NCBI GenBank assembly: GCA_022573655.1
Contig: JACZTO010000002.1
Span: forward strand, 62,001-126,000
Direction of reading: 5' to 3'
DNA length: 64,000 nt
Source of the DNA: Pseudomonadota bacterium
GTDB taxonomy: Bacteria > Pseudomonadota > Gammaproteobacteria > Steroidobacterales > Woeseiaceae
Within the stretch, counting starts at the first letter, position 1. Every line of letters starts with the position of its first letter. Made by a program: the position numbers and the translations under genes. Shown in pieces: positions 33,807 through 43,918 of this stretch. Below the pieces are notes generated by a model, which was not told the DNA's origin, did no database searches, and saw nothing but the letters and a program-made list of their open reading frames with translations.

Positions 33807-34582
33807 AATTCTTCACCCGGATAATCCTTGTCTCCGGGAAGGACGATTTCCTGCTTGCCGTTTCTTGTAATGGTGACCGGCACCATGCTGGTTATGCCCC
33901 CCTCCACGCATGATCGTGCCCAGTCCAACAGCGCGTCCAGCGTCTTGTAGGGGGCTACGCTCTCGAGCGTCTTGACCGTCGGAAAAATCAGTTTGACGTC
34001 ACCGTTTCTGCCCGCGGCGAGAAAGTCATTTGCCGATGCCCAGCGGGACGCAGTGAGTTCGCCACCACAGTGTGCAGCAACTTGTCCTGGCGGCAGTGTC
34101 GCCATAAAAAAACGCGTCGAATAGCGCTTTGTGCTCACATCAGGCGTGACCCAGTGACCGATGTAATGCAGCGAGCCGCAGTCGATCTGCAACTCGTTAC
34201 GATGTACGAAATCAGACCAGTTGTCGCTGGCATCGTTCAGCCCTGCCCGAACCGTTGACAGGTTTTCGTCCAGGCCGGCAGTGTCGGCAAGCAATACACC
34301 GGATTCCTCGAAAAGCTCGCGAACGGCGGCGCTGTAATAATCCAGCCCATTACCCTGCATGCCCAGCCTTGAGTCAGCGTCCTTGGCGCTCAACCCGGTG
34401 CAGAATGGATGTACATCGGCATCATCAGGATCGACCACACCCCCTGGGAATGTGTACGCCGTACCAAAAGACAAATCTTCGTGCCGCCGCACCATAAAAA
34501 TTTCGGGTACACCCGCAGTTTCCCTGGCGAGAACAACCGTCGATGACGGGCGGGCTGCCGAGACTTCAACCAACGACTGCAT
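33803..34582 (-). CDS. NUDIX hydrolase (NUDT19/CoA-hydrolase-like)
   Basis: 259 aa from the ATG at 34580-34582; an ATG seven codons earlier is possible. The Nudix region is TAYTFPGGVVDPDD, then AAVRELFEESGVLLADTAG, with the REx2EExG helix. The insertion between these pieces is typical of the NUDT19-like group, which hydrolyses CoA derivatives. Overlap of 17 nt with the upstream SRPBCC gene and 4 nt with the MBL gene suggests a three-gene operon. A joint role with the MBL gene in acyl-CoA turnover is speculation. Confidence 0.87.
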   Translation of the reverse strand: MQSLVEVSAARPSSTVVLARETAGVPEIFMVRRHEDLSFGTAYTFPGGVVDPDDADVHPFCTGLSAKDADSRLGMQGNGLDYYSAAVRELFEESGVLLADTAGLDENLSTVRAGLNDASDNWSDFVHRNELQIDCGSLHYIGHWVTPDVSTKRYSTRFFMATLPPGQVAAHCGGELTASRWASANDFLAAGRNGDVKLIFPTVKTLESVAPYKTLDALLDWARSCVEGGITSMVPVTITRNGKQEIVLPGDKDYPGEEL

Positions 34583-35117
34583 TCTCGGCGTCGCCAGTCT
34601 CAATGTACGCCTTCATTCGTGCAAGCGCTTCACCAAGGACATAGTCAACGGACACAGAGATGGCATCGAGCCCGCCGGCTCGGTAGCCGCCGACAGCGTA
34701 GGTAAACTTGACCTTGGTGCCACCTTCGGAATCTTCAAATTCCCAAGTCATGTTGCCGCTCACCCCCATCAGGCCCAACGGTCCGAGTCCTCCGGTAAGC
34801 CGCAATACGACAGTGGGGTTGATCATCGTTACAGTCAGGTGAACAACGCCGGCATTGTCACCGAAATCCTCGCAAAAACAACCCTGCGGTTTGGCACTGA
34901 TTCGAAGGCGGCTCGCATCCCCGGAAACAGTGTGGTCGGAATTCCACCACGCACCGATCTCATGGATTGCCGCGTGCCAGACTTCCTCGCGCGCGGCATT
35001 GATCGTAACCTCATTGACGGTGGTGAACCCCATATGCTCGGCATTCACTACTTCGGCGGAAGTAGCAACAGACCATAGAATAGTCGTCAGCAAGAATGCG
35101 CGAATCGGATTTTTCAT
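34566..35117 (-). CDS. Exported SRPBCC (START-like) domain protein
   Basis: 183 aa from the ATG at 35115-35117, supported by GGGAG upstream and by a signal peptide (IRAFLLTTILWSVATSAEVVNA). The mature part is a START-like fold (TINAAREEVWHAAIHEIGAWW, GNMTWEFEDSEGGTKVKFTYAVGG). SRPBCC proteins bind lipids or aromatic ligands; they are usually cytoplasmic, so the secretion signal is notable. Probable first gene of the SRPBCC-Nudix-MBL run. Confidence 0.8.
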   Translation of the reverse strand: MKNPIRAFLLTTILWSVATSAEVVNAEHMGFTTVNEVTINAAREEVWHAAIHEIGAWWNSDHTVSGDASRLRISAKPQGCFCEDFGDNAGVVHLTVTMINPTVVLRLTGGLGPLGLMGVSGNMTWEFEDSEGGTKVKFTYAVGGYRAGGLDAISVSVDYVLGEALARMKAYIETGDAENAVVG

Positions 35118-35299
35118 ATGCGCTCCCGTTGAGATAGCGGAGTACACCGCCAAGCTTGCTAGCTTACCGCAATCAGATTTATTTCCAATTAGACATTGAA
35201 TAGCCCGGACAAAGTGCATAGATAGGTTTGACACAATGGTAACTGACCACGTCTGAGCCCTTGCTCGAGCCACAGGAACTCAAGTAACTCATTGATTTT

Positions 35300-36178
35300 A
35301 TGACTGAAGATCTACGCGTAGTGTTCGAGAGTCGCAACCGGCAAAGCTGTTCGGTGCGCGCGCTTGTGCTCGCAGCAAAGGAAATTCCGCATCAACTGAT
35401 CAACGATGACAGTTCCTGCGTGTTGGTTGTGCCAGCCCAACACTCGGCACGTGCGATGCAGGAATTGCTGCTGTATGACGACGAAAATCCTCCCATACGG
35501 CCACCGCCAATAAAACGGATTGAGCACCAGAATGCGCTCCCGGGCATTATTGCCTACGTCGCGATCGTCTGTATTGTCACCGGTATGGCCGGGTATTCGT
35601 TCTTCGGCAGCAACTGGTTTTCTGCGGGACGTATTGACGGCGAGCTTATACGCAATGGCGAGTTTTGGCGCTTGTTCACTGCCTTGACCTTGCACGCCAG
35701 CGCCAAACATCTGCTTGGCAATATTGCGTTTGGAGTTCTGTTTGGGCTGTTCGCCGGACGACTGCTTGGCTCGGGAATCGCCTGGCTCGCGATTGTCCTC
35801 GCCGCGGCTGCTGGCAACGCCGCTAATGTCTTGTTGCTTGAATCCACACACCGATCCATCGGCGCATCAACAGCCGTATTCGCAGCGCTAGGGCTGGTTG
35901 CCGGCTATGTCTGGCAGGGCAAATTGATGGCACAGGATCGCTGGTCCTATCGATACGGGCCCATCGTCGGCGGATTGGCATTGTTAATGTTCACCGGTAC
36001 TGGTGGACCTAACACCGACATAGGCGCGCATCTGCTCGGCTTTGTTATGGGCTTCGCTACGGGCATGTTGCTGATTAAATTCGGCCCTGTACCCAAAGAC
36101 CGGCGCTCGCAGATTTTAGCAGGCGGTGCCGCGGCGACGCTGATACTGGCCAGTTGGCCAATAGCGCTTCTGGTCTGA
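35300..36178 (+). CDS. Rhomboid family protease with N-terminal cytoplasmic domain
   Basis: 292 aa. The N-terminal 75 residues (DLRVVFESRNRQSCSVRALV) form a soluble segment, followed by at least six membrane helices. The catalytic Ser is in HRSIGASTAVFAALG and the His in TDIGAHLLGFVMG; LTLHASAKHLLGNIAFG carries the conserved helix-2 His/Asn. A membrane-embedded protease distinct from the shorter rhomboid at 14780-15406. Divergent from the SRPBCC gene. Confidence 0.9.
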   Translation: MTEDLRVVFESRNRQSCSVRALVLAAKEIPHQLINDDSSCVLVVPAQHSARAMQELLLYDDENPPIRPPPIKRIEHQNALPGIIAYVAIVCIVTGMAGYSFFGSNWFSAGRIDGELIRNGEFWRLFTALTLHASAKHLLGNIAFGVLFGLFAGRLLGSGIAWLAIVLAAAAGNAANVLLLESTHRSIGASTAVFAALGLVAGYVWQGKLMAQDRWSYRYGPIVGGLALLMFTGTGGPNTDIGAHLLGFVMGFATGMLLIKFGPVPKDRRSQILAGGAAATLILASWPIALLV

Positions 36179-36239
36179 TATTGGCACGCAATGATGTAAT
36201 ATTTCGTTTGCGCATCACACTGAATCTCAGCAGCCCAAT

Positions 36240-37358
36240 ATGAAGAAGATTCTGCTGTTCCCGGCAGTCATATTTATTCTCGTAATCATCGTGCTTTGGG
36301 TACGGCATGGCGGTGGAGACCCGTACCCGGACCTGTCGACGGTGCCACGCCTGAACACCGAGGCGATCGAGGAAGTACTCTCGTATCCAGAGCCCATTGG
36401 CAATGTTGCAGTCAACGCGGATGGCCGACTCTTTTTCACTGTGCATCCGGAATCCAGACCGCAGGGCAATAAATTATTGGAGTACGTAGACGGCGCAGCC
36501 GTACCTTACCCCTCCGGCCAACAGCAAACTGAGCTTTTCGATACTGTCCTTGGCATTGCAATCGATCGCTTCGACCGTCTCTGGACTATCGACCATGGCA
36601 ATCACGGCATGCGTCCAGCGAGAATCGTCGGGATAGACCTTAAGAGCGGCGAAGTCCTTCGATTGCAACATCTCGACAAGAAAATCGCGCCCTTAGGATC
36701 GTTCTTGCAGGACTTACAAGTGAGTGCGGACGGGCGCACTATCGTGATTGCCGATGCCAGTTTCTGGCGCAAGTCGCCTGCCATCATTGTCTATGACATC
36801 CAGACCGGAGACGCGCGTCGCGTACTCGAAAATCATGTGTCGGTTACTGCCGAGCACTTTATAATCCGAACTCGCGGTCATGATATGAAGTTCGTCGGTG
36901 GCATAGTTGTGCTGCGCGGCGGTATCGACGGCATTGCGCTGGGACCGGAGTGGCTTTACTACGGCGCGCTTAGCGGCTCAGGCCTGTATCGTGTAAGACT
37001 CAAAGACCTTCGCGATAAGGCACTACCGGAAGCGCAGCTTGCTAAACGTGTCGAGCGTTATAGTGACAAGCCGCTTAGCGATGGTCTCAGCACCGATGTC
37101 AATGGCAATATTTTCATTACGGATGTGGAGCACAGCTCAGTTTTTATTGTGGGGCCCGATCAGGAACTTGCGACGCTTGTTCACTCAAAATCGATACGCT
37201 GGCCTGACGCCTTATCCTTCGGACCTGATGGCTATCTTTACCTGGCGGACAGTGCGTTGCCAGACCTGATTCTTCAATCAGCCGAGCACATTAAGGCTAG
37301 TGGGCCGTATTATATTTTTCGTTTTCAGCCCGGCAGCGAAGGTGTTCCGGGACAATAA
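36240..37358 (+). CDS. Major royal jelly/L-dopachrome tautomerase-related beta-propeller
   Basis: 372 aa. An N-terminal hydrophobic helix (KKILLFPAVIFILVIIVLW) looks like a signal anchor. The propeller motifs IDRFDRLWTIDHGNHG, GIALGPEWLYYGALSG and DVNGNIFITDVEHSSVF match the royal-jelly/yellow family, which bind small ligands such as amines or sugars. Function in bacteria is not known. It lies 14 nt before the MscS gene and may be co-transcribed with it. Confidence 0.85.
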   Translation: MKKILLFPAVIFILVIIVLWVRHGGGDPYPDLSTVPRLNTEAIEEVLSYPEPIGNVAVNADGRLFFTVHPESRPQGNKLLEYVDGAAVPYPSGQQQTELFDTVLGIAIDRFDRLWTIDHGNHGMRPARIVGIDLKSGEVLRLQHLDKKIAPLGSFLQDLQVSADGRTIVIADASFWRKSPAIIVYDIQTGDARRVLENHVSVTAEHFIIRTRGHDMKFVGGIVVLRGGIDGIALGPEWLYYGALSGSGLYRVRLKDLRDKALPEAQLAKRVERYSDKPLSDGLSTDVNGNIFITDVEHSSVFIVGPDQELATLVHSKSIRWPDALSFGPDGYLYLADSALPDLILQSAEHIKASGPYYIFRFQPGSEGVPGQ

Positions 37359-37372
37359 CAAGGATCCAGTCA

Positions 37373-38224
37373 ATGAACGACACAAACCTATCCGACCTAA
37401 GCCTCGAGTGGAGCAAGTTTCTGGAATTGCTGCAGGCGAAAGGCATCGACTTCGGCATCAACCTCGCTATCGCATTGGCGATATATTATATCGGCAAATT
37501 TTTCGTCGGACTGCTGGTGCGTGCGACAGGCAAGTTCATGCAAAAACAAGGTGTCGACAAGACGCTGGAAACCTTCATTTGCAATCTTGTTCGAACCTCT
37601 TTGATGATCGTCATCATCATCGCTGCTATTGGCGCCGTCGGCATCCAAACCACATCATTTATTGCCATATTCGGTGCCGCGGGTCTGGCCGTCGGCCTCG
37701 CGCTGCAAGGCTCATTGTCCAACTTCGCGTCCGGAGTCCTGATTGTCTTGTTTCGGCCGTATCGTGTTGGTGATTATATTGAAGCAGCAGGAATCGCCGG
37801 CTCCGTTGAAAAAGTTCAGATTATGACGACTGTACTCAAGACCGGTGACAACAAGCAAATCATCGTACCGAACAGCCAGATCATGAATAGCATCATCACA
37901 AACTACTCGGTCAACGACACACGTCGTATCGACATGGTCATCGGCGTGAGTTATGACGATGATCTCGACAAGGTTCGCGCGACATTAGAGGCTTTAATTG
38001 CGGACGAAGCAAGAATTCTACAGGACCCCGCTACTCTGATCGCAGTCGCCGAACTTGCTGATAGCAGCGTCAACTTTTTTGTCCGGCCCTGGGTCAAGTC
38101 CGGAGATTTCTCGAGTGTCAAGTATGATCTTACGGAGGCGATCAAGAAACGTTTCGACAAAGAAGGCATATCCTTCCCGTTCCCGCAACAAGACGTTCAC
38201 CTGTACAACGTCAATGCGGACTAA
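37373..38224 (+). CDS. Mechanosensitive ion channel, MscS family
   Basis: 283 aa, the size of E. coli MscS. The first helix (INLAIALAIYYIGKFFVGLL) precedes TM2 and the pore helix TM3 region GAAGLAVGLALQGSLSNFAS. The conserved beta domain is RPYRVGDYIEAAGIAGSV and the C-terminal vestibule FPFPQQDVHLYN. An inner-membrane tension-gated channel that releases osmolytes on downshock. Confidence 0.94.
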   Translation: MNDTNLSDLSLEWSKFLELLQAKGIDFGINLAIALAIYYIGKFFVGLLVRATGKFMQKQGVDKTLETFICNLVRTSLMIVIIIAAIGAVGIQTTSFIAIFGAAGLAVGLALQGSLSNFASGVLIVLFRPYRVGDYIEAAGIAGSVEKVQIMTTVLKTGDNKQIIVPNSQIMNSIITNYSVNDTRRIDMVIGVSYDDDLDKVRATLEALIADEARILQDPATLIAVAELADSSVNFFVRPWVKSGDFSSVKYDLTEAIKKRFDKEGISFPFPQQDVHLYNVNAD

Positions 38225-38235
38225 CAACCTGTAAC

Positions 38236-39156
38236 CTAATCAGCATTATCGGGCTCTATAAAGCACCACCTGAGTTTTGGCACGCGTGCTTTGAGCTTAC
38301 GTTCCAGATCGTTAATGCTGGCGACGGCTTCATCAATAGTCATATCCGAACGCATCTTTATTTTGGCGGCGAGCATTGTATCCGGGCCAAACTGCATTGT
38401 GATGGTGTTGAACACGAACTCGATACCTTCTTGTTCGGCGATAATTTCGGCAATAGCGTCCTGAATATCGGGCTCGGCTGAACGCCCGACTAACAAGGAG
38501 CCGATGCGCCACGCGATGAATACCGAAATGACTATCAGGACCGCGCCAATGCAGATTGATCCAAGTGCATCGTAGACAGGGTTGCCCGTTATTTCTGCGA
38601 GCGTCAGAAAGCCAAGCGCAAGTATCAACCCCAATTGAGCTCCGACGTCTTCACCCAGCACGACGACGAGTTCCGAATTTCGTGTGTGCTTGAGCCAATG
38701 TCGCAAAGAGCGTTCGCCGCGCAACTTACGAATTTCGCGCAGCGCCCCGAATAGCGACACACCTTCCAACACTATTGCCAGCAAGAGAACGACTATCGCT
38801 ATCCAGACCTGTGACAAGGGTTCAAGATTATTGAGTTTATGAACTCCCTCGTAAATGGAAAACAATCCACCCATGCTGAATAGCAGGATTGCGACAACAA
38901 AACTCCAGAAGTAGCTTAGTTTGCCATAACCCAGTGGGTGCTCTTCATCGGCGGGACGCAGCGACTGTTTTAGCCCCAGAAATAACAGCACCTGGTTGCC
39001 CGTATCCGCGTAGGAGTGAATAGCTTCTGCAAGCATGCTGCCCGAGCCGGTCAGCCATGCCGCCCAGGTCTTGGCGATGGCAATTCCGAAATTCGCCAGG
39101 AAAGCGTATAAAATCGCCCTCGCCGTCGAATCGTGCGCTGCGGTAGCCATAGGCAA
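38236..39156 (-). CDS. Cation diffusion facilitator (CDF) family transporter
   Basis: 306 aa with six membrane helices. The metal motif is AEAIHSYADTGNQ (TM2), with a second histidine/aspartate region later, and a C-terminal cytoplasmic domain (FVFNTITMQFGPDTMLAAKI). These antiporters export Zn, Fe, Mn or Co in exchange for protons; the metal is not evident. Convergent with the MscS gene. It may be linked to metal homeostasis, but no metal regulator is nearby. Confidence 0.9.
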   Translation of the reverse strand: MPMATAAHDSTARAILYAFLANFGIAIAKTWAAWLTGSGSMLAEAIHSYADTGNQVLLFLGLKQSLRPADEEHPLGYGKLSYFWSFVVAILLFSMGGLFSIYEGVHKLNNLEPLSQVWIAIVVLLLAIVLEGVSLFGALREIRKLRGERSLRHWLKHTRNSELVVVLGEDVGAQLGLILALGFLTLAEITGNPVYDALGSICIGAVLIVISVFIAWRIGSLLVGRSAEPDIQDAIAEIIAEQEGIEFVFNTITMQFGPDTMLAAKIKMRSDMTIDEAVASINDLERKLKARVPKLRWCFIEPDNAD

Positions 39157-39275
39157 GCCTTAATCCATGTAAACCAAATCCCGGCGAACGCGTTATTTAT
39201 GATGATGCCACGGTATGTGCATTAAGCGAAACTGTGTCATCTGTTGCATAATCGAATGACAGGCGGACCGGAACC

Positions 39276-39632
39276 ATGCGCGAACTTAATTTCTTCATGT
39301 TGCTAGTCATCCTCGCGGCCATCGCAGGCTGCGCGGCCCACCCTGACCCCATAGTCGACATGCAAGGGGTGAACCCGGACCGGCTCGCCAAGGACTGGGA
39401 TGAAGGCGAGGGCTATAGTGAATAACTTCAGATAACCAAAGGTGTAGCCAAGGGCACGGCTGTCGGGGCCGGCGTCGGTGCTATCGGCGGTGCGATTAAC
39501 GGTGATGTCAGCCGCTCGGCTGCCAATGGCGCTTTGATAGGCGCGACACGTTCCGGCCTCGATGCCGATCGTGACAAACAGATGGTGTTCAAACGCTGTC
39601 TTCGCGGCCGAGGCTACCGCGTCCTCAACTAA
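39276..39632 (+). pseudogene. Glycine-zipper lipoprotein gene with in-frame TAA
   Basis: One reading frame of 118 codons from ATG 39276 to TAA 39630-39632 is broken only by a TAA at codon 50 (39423-39425). Before the stop there is a lipobox (AIAGC) and the segment NPDRLAKDWDEGEGYSE. After it comes a glycine-zipper stretch (GTAVGAGVGAIGGAING) and the characteristic C-terminus RCLRGRGYRVLN. Homologues have Gln near this point (a change of CAA to TAA would explain it). Without the second half the lipoprotein is lost, so I call it a pseudogene. Confidence 0.75.
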
Positions 39633-39696
39633 GGGAATCTCTTGACCGTGCAGCCGGCCAGAGTTACTGTGTTTATATACAGTACTGGAGCAAAGT

Positions 39697-40761
39697 ATGG
39701 CGGTGCAAGCACACAAAGGCCGCGGCGCGGTGTCCGCGCCCGAAGGTCGATTCAGCACGCAGCAAATCGATTTCAGTGCGCAAGAAGCCAATGCCAGAGC
39801 CCAGAAAAAACCGGACACCGTTCTCAGGGCTATGTCGGTCAGCCGCATTATCAGCAGCAACGAATCGCCTGACGTTCCGTTTGATCGCTCGATAAACCCG
39901 TACCAGGGTTGCGAGCATGGCTGCATTTACTGCTACGCGAGGCCAAGTCACAGCTACCTAGGACTTTCGCCCGGCCTCGACTTCGAGACCCGTATTTTTT
40001 ACAAACCTGACGCTGCAAAACGCCTGTTAGAAGAGTGGCAAAAACCCAATTACGAATGCAGGCCAATTACGATAGGCGCGAATACGGACCCTTATCAACC
40101 AGCGGACAAGTCACTGCAGATCACGCGGCAACTCCTGGAAATGTTTGTCAAATTTCGCCACCCGGTCAACTTGATTACCAAGAGCAACCTCATTTGCAGG
40201 GATATCGATCTCTTGAGCGACCTGGCGAGCGATGGATTGTGTTCTGTCGCGATTAGCCTGCCGACCATGGACTCAAAGTTAAAGCGTATTATGGAGCCGC
40301 GCGTTCCGGCAGCCGCGCTGCGGCTAAAGGCAATCAGTGAGTTGCACGCTCAAGCCATACCCACTAGCGTGCTGGTCGCTCCAATAATTCCCATGATCAA
40401 TGATGGCGAAATCGAACAAATCCTTGAGTCAGTCGCACTTGCCGGCGCCAGGCAAGCTCATTACATATTCCTGCGCCTGCCGAACGAAGTAAAAGGTCTG
40501 TTCGACGAGTGGCTTGTCGCACATTTTCCAGACCGCAGAGCACATGTCATGAGCCTGATACGACAAGCAAGCGGTGGCCGGGATTATGATCATCGCTTTG
40601 GCATCAGGCAGACAGGTCGCGGCCCTTACGCCGCCATGCTGGCAGCACGGTTCAAGAAAGCCTGCCGTCAATTCGGGCTGGAATCGGAGTCGTATCAAGA
40701 CACACTGGATTGCAGCCGGTTTCTGCATCCGGGCAGGCAACAATTGCTGCTCGATCTCTGA
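39697..40761 (+). CDS. PA0069 family radical SAM protein
   Basis: 354 aa. The cluster-binding motif CEHGCIYCYARP lies near residue 72 and is preceded by PFDRSINPYQG, the signature of the PA0069 group. ITIGANTDPYQPADKSL and HYIFLRLPNEVKGLF are other conserved patches. It binds a [4Fe-4S] cluster and SAM; the substrate of this group is not known. It begins a run of co-oriented genes. Confidence 0.92.
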   Translation: MAVQAHKGRGAVSAPEGRFSTQQIDFSAQEANARAQKKPDTVLRAMSVSRIISSNESPDVPFDRSINPYQGCEHGCIYCYARPSHSYLGLSPGLDFETRIFYKPDAAKRLLEEWQKPNYECRPITIGANTDPYQPADKSLQITRQLLEMFVKFRHPVNLITKSNLICRDIDLLSDLASDGLCSVAISLPTMDSKLKRIMEPRVPAAALRLKAISELHAQAIPTSVLVAPIIPMINDGEIEQILESVALAGARQAHYIFLRLPNEVKGLFDEWLVAHFPDRRAHVMSLIRQASGGRDYDHRFGIRQTGRGPYAAMLAARFKKACRQFGLESESYQDTLDCSRFLHPGRQQLLLDL

Positions 40762-40882
40762 TTGGGCGCACAGCCCAGCTACCGTAGACAAGCATCAGTC
40801 GGTATAGTGACTCTGGCGCCGACAGCCCTGTATTTGCGAACTATTCGGCATGATTCCGGTCACATTTTAACGCCGGGATTGA

Positions 40883-42406
40883 ATGCGAAGATTGTCAGGC
40901 ACAAGGGTAACCAGCACAGGAATGATCAACATTATCAAATACATTGCGCTGCTCTTGATTCTTTTCATGGCCCAGGTGTGCCTGGCGCAACAGGTCGAAA
41001 CCGATGACGCTGCTACGCTGCTGGATCAGGTTGTACCCGTCGCGGACGACGACGCCGATTACGTCGACCAGGAAATCAGCACCAACGACCAAGATAAGAT
41101 CGATGGAGAGGAGCGCCTGCTCTCAGAGTTCGCACGCTACCGTCGCCTGCTCAATGAGGGTTCGCTTGACGAAGCCGACATAGCAGCCAAACGCATTGTC
41201 GAAATGGCCATCAGTGTATATGGACCGCAATCGCGGGAAACAGCAAGCGCGTTGAACAACCTGGGCATCGTTCAGCACGGCAATGAACAGTACGATGCGG
41301 CGATCCAGAACTTTACTTCCTCTATCGAGATTCTTGAAATCATCGAGGACCGCCTGAACGGGTCTTTGATTAACCCTCTGAAGGGCCTTGGCGCCGCGCA
41401 GCTGGGAAATGGTCGCCCGGATCAGGCACTAAAAACATTTACTCGCGCGGCGCACATTACGCACGTAAATGAGGGGCCGCATAATCTCGATCAAGTTGAA
41501 ATTCTGGAATCTCTGGCCGAAACCCAAATACGTATGGGTGAAGTGAAAGAAGCTCGGAAAATACTCAATCGAATTCACGGGCTGCATGTAAGACATTTCG
41601 AAGAAGACCCGATGGGCCTTTTGCCGTCGTTACTGAATCGAGCGTCCTGGCAACACCGCGCGGGTTACTTCAGCGATGAACGAGTGTCGTACCGCCGCGC
41701 GATTCGAATCGTTGAGGCCAGTTCAGGAAAATACGATCCACTGTTAATTGAACCGCTGCGACGACTTGGAGAATCCTTCTACTATATCGATAAGTCAGTC
41801 ATCACTACTCAACAGCAACGCCTGGGATCAGGGGGCGAAATATATTTCAAGCGCGCAGTACGAATCGCCGATCGGACCGAGGACCTCGATTGGCGTGAAA
41901 TGGCAAAGACCAAACTCGCCCTGGCAGACTATTTCATGTATATCGATGCACATTCTCGCGCCCGCAAAATCTATCGGGACGTATGGGAACGTCTTTCTAC
42001 AGGCGAAGAGCAGCTGGCTGCGAGAAGCGCGCTGCTGGAACAAGTAGTGCCGTTGCGCACGAATGACCTGCCATCCTTCGCCGGCACGTATCCAGCCGAT
42101 AGTGCGGAAAAGGTTGAAATGCATGTCGGCAAAATCATGGTCGACTACTCCGTATCTGACCGCGGCCGTGTTCGGAAATTGCGAACCGAGGCCATACCTC
42201 CTGAATTCACTGACATGCAACGCATAGTACACAGGGAAATTCGACGCCGTACTTATCGGCCTAAAATGGTCGAGGCTGTGCCGGTTGACGTAGACGGGAT
42301 AGTATTTGAGCATAATTTTTCCTATATGCAGGCAGACTTGGACGCATTGCTCGCAAAGAAGGCTGCTACTAACGAGGACAAGGGCAAGAAAGACAGCCGT
42401 GATTGA
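40883..42406 (+). CDS. TPR protein with TonB-like C-terminal domain
   Basis: 507 aa. A signal peptide or anchor (NIIKYIALLLILFMAQVCLA) occurs after residue 14. The ATG at 40883 has GGGA about 5 nt upstream, while an ATG at 40922 gives a tighter signal peptide; I keep 40883. Tetratricopeptide repeats follow (ETASALNNLGIVQHGNEQYD, GLGAAQLGNGRPDQALKTFT). The last 90 residues (VDYSVSDRGRVRKLRTEAIP, REIRRRTYRPKM) resemble the TonB C-terminal fold. Probably periplasmic scaffold. Function not known. Confidence 0.78.
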   Translation: MRRLSGTRVTSTGMINIIKYIALLLILFMAQVCLAQQVETDDAATLLDQVVPVADDDADYVDQEISTNDQDKIDGEERLLSEFARYRRLLNEGSLDEADIAAKRIVEMAISVYGPQSRETASALNNLGIVQHGNEQYDAAIQNFTSSIEILEIIEDRLNGSLINPLKGLGAAQLGNGRPDQALKTFTRAAHITHVNEGPHNLDQVEILESLAETQIRMGEVKEARKILNRIHGLHVRHFEEDPMGLLPSLLNRASWQHRAGYFSDERVSYRRAIRIVEASSGKYDPLLIEPLRRLGESFYYIDKSVITTQQQRLGSGGEIYFKRAVRIADRTEDLDWREMAKTKLALADYFMYIDAHSRARKIYRDVWERLSTGEEQLAARSALLEQVVPLRTNDLPSFAGTYPADSAEKVEMHVGKIMVDYSVSDRGRVRKLRTEAIPPEFTDMQRIVHREIRRRTYRPKMVEAVPVDVDGIVFEHNFSYMQADLDALLAKKAATNEDKGKKDSRD

Positions 42407-42438
42407 ACGCTTCGGACGTTTCCGGTCTCGAGAATTCG

Positions 42439-43266
42439 ATGTCAAAGTTTCTCAACCTGTTGTTACTGATGTTCTGCCTGACCCCCGGTGTCGCGTACGC
42501 CGGCTGTAAAGACGACTGGATTTGCGTCGACGAAATACACAAGGACGGTGACGTCGAACTGCGCGCACGCAACCTGCGAAACTTTCCCATTACCTACACA
42601 TTGAACGTTCGGACGCGGAATTTTGCCGTGGCGGGCCCAAAGACAGTTACGCGAACGCTGGGCCCTGGAGAATCGGCGCAGGTCATGTTGCTTGACCATC
42701 GTGCTGGCGGTGGCAAGGGTTTCTATCGATACAATTATGAGTGGACGGTCGGCAGAATCGACGCCAGGCACGACGATGAGCAGCTCTATGCACTGCCCTA
42801 TTCTGCAGGTCGTTCCTACCGAGTCCTGCAGGGTTATCGATCGCGATTCAGCCATGGAGGTCGCGAGGAATTTGCGGTCGACTTTGATATGCCGGAGGGA
42901 ACTCCGGTGCACGCGGCAAGGTCCGGCACGGTCGCTCGTGTCGTAGAACGTCACTCAAAGGGCTGCTGGAAGACGGGTTGTGGTGAATACGCCAACTACG
43001 TCGTCGTTTTACACGATGACGGTACCACCGGCGAGTACTATCATTTGCAGCATAATGGCGTGCTTGTGGACGCCGGAGACAGCGTAGTGCGCGGACAGCA
43101 AATCGGTTTGTCAGGCAACACGGGGCACACAACGATGGCGCACCTGCATTTCGCGGTGTATCGCGCCATTGACTGGGGACATACGCAGTCAATTGCAGTG
43201 CGCTTTCAAAGCGCTGACGGTATTATTGACCGACCGCGTCGCGGCGCTCGCTACCAGGCTCAGTAG
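42439..43266 (+). CDS. M23 family metallopeptidase (peptidoglycan endopeptidase-like)
   Basis: 275 aa from the ATG at 42439, which begins a signal peptide ([20 protein letters not shown]); an ATG 12 codons earlier would overlap the preceding gene. The catalytic domain at residues about 140-255 has metal ligands in [20 protein letters not shown] (H...D) and HLHFAVY, with [13 protein letters not shown] and [10 protein letters not shown] between. It likely cuts peptidoglycan cross-links in the periplasm. A glycyl-type beta domain precedes it. Confidence 0.9.
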   Translation: MSKFLNLLLLMFCLTPGVAYAGCKDDWICVDEIHKDGDVELRARNLRNFPITYTLNVRTRNFAVAGPKTVTRTLGPGESAQVMLLDHRAGGGKGFYRYNYEWTVGRIDARHDDEQLYALPYSAGRSYRVLQGYRSRFSHGGREEFAVDFDMPEGTPVHAARSGTVARVVERHSKGCWKTGCGEYANYVVVLHDDGTTGEYYHLQHNGVLVDAGDSVVRGQQIGLSGNTGHTTMAHLHFAVYRAIDWGHTQSIAVRFQSADGIIDRPRRGARYQAQ

Positions 43267-43279
43267 AGAAACTAAACAT

Positions 43280-43888
43280 ATGAATCACACAGCCATGCCA
43301 CGATTAGGCAACCATTTCGTAAACGGCAATCCCGTGCAGGGACCGTTTGAGCAGCACCTTGAACAGGCAGTATTTGCGATGGGTTGCTTTTGGGGCGCCG
43401 AACAACTTTTTTGGCAAACCGACGGTGTTTTTTCGACGGCTGCCGGGTATGCCGGTGGCGATGTTGCGGATCCTGACTATCACGCTGTGTGCGGCGGTGA
43501 AACCGGTCATGCCGAAGTCGTGCTTGTTATTTACGACCCGGCCGAGGTCAGCTACTCGCACTTGCTCAAACTTTTTTGGGAAAGCCATGACCCGACTCAG
43601 GGCATGCGTCAGGGTAACGACATAGGCAGCCAGTATCGCTCGGCGATCTTCGCTGTCGACGACGCCCAGTATGATGCGGCCTTGCACTCAATGGCTGCGT
43701 ATCAAACCGGCCTGACTGCGGCCGGGCGCGGTGAGATTACGACGCAGGTCGCGACGCTGGATACTTTCTACTACGCCGAGGAATACCACCAGCAATACCT
43801 CGCGAAAAATCCCGGTGGCTATTGCGGGTTGAGTGGTACAGGCGTGAGTTGCCCTGTCGGCCTCGACCTCGACAAGAAGACTGCGTAG
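43280..43888 (+). CDS. msrA: Peptide methionine sulfoxide reductase A
   Basis: 202 aa from the ATG at 43280; the longer frame overlaps the M23 gene. The active-site cysteine is in [13 protein letters not shown], with [16 protein letters not shown] and the C-terminal [12 protein letters not shown] holding resolving cysteines. It reduces the S-sulfoxide of methionine in the cytoplasm using thioredoxin. Part of a plus-strand run ending in folE; also note the periplasmic counterpart msrPQ at the right end of the window. Confidence 0.96.
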   Translation: MNHTAMPRLGNHFVNGNPVQGPFEQHLEQAVFAMGCFWGAEQLFWQTDGVFSTAAGYAGGDVADPDYHAVCGGETGHAEVVLVIYDPAEVSYSHLLKLFWESHDPTQGMRQGNDIGSQYRSAIFAVDDAQYDAALHSMAAYQTGLTAAGRGEITTQVATLDTFYYAEEYHQQYLAKNPGGYCGLSGTGVSCPVGLDLDKKTA

Positions 43889-43918
43889 CATTGCTCGCTC
43901 GGATCGAGGGAGGCGCCG

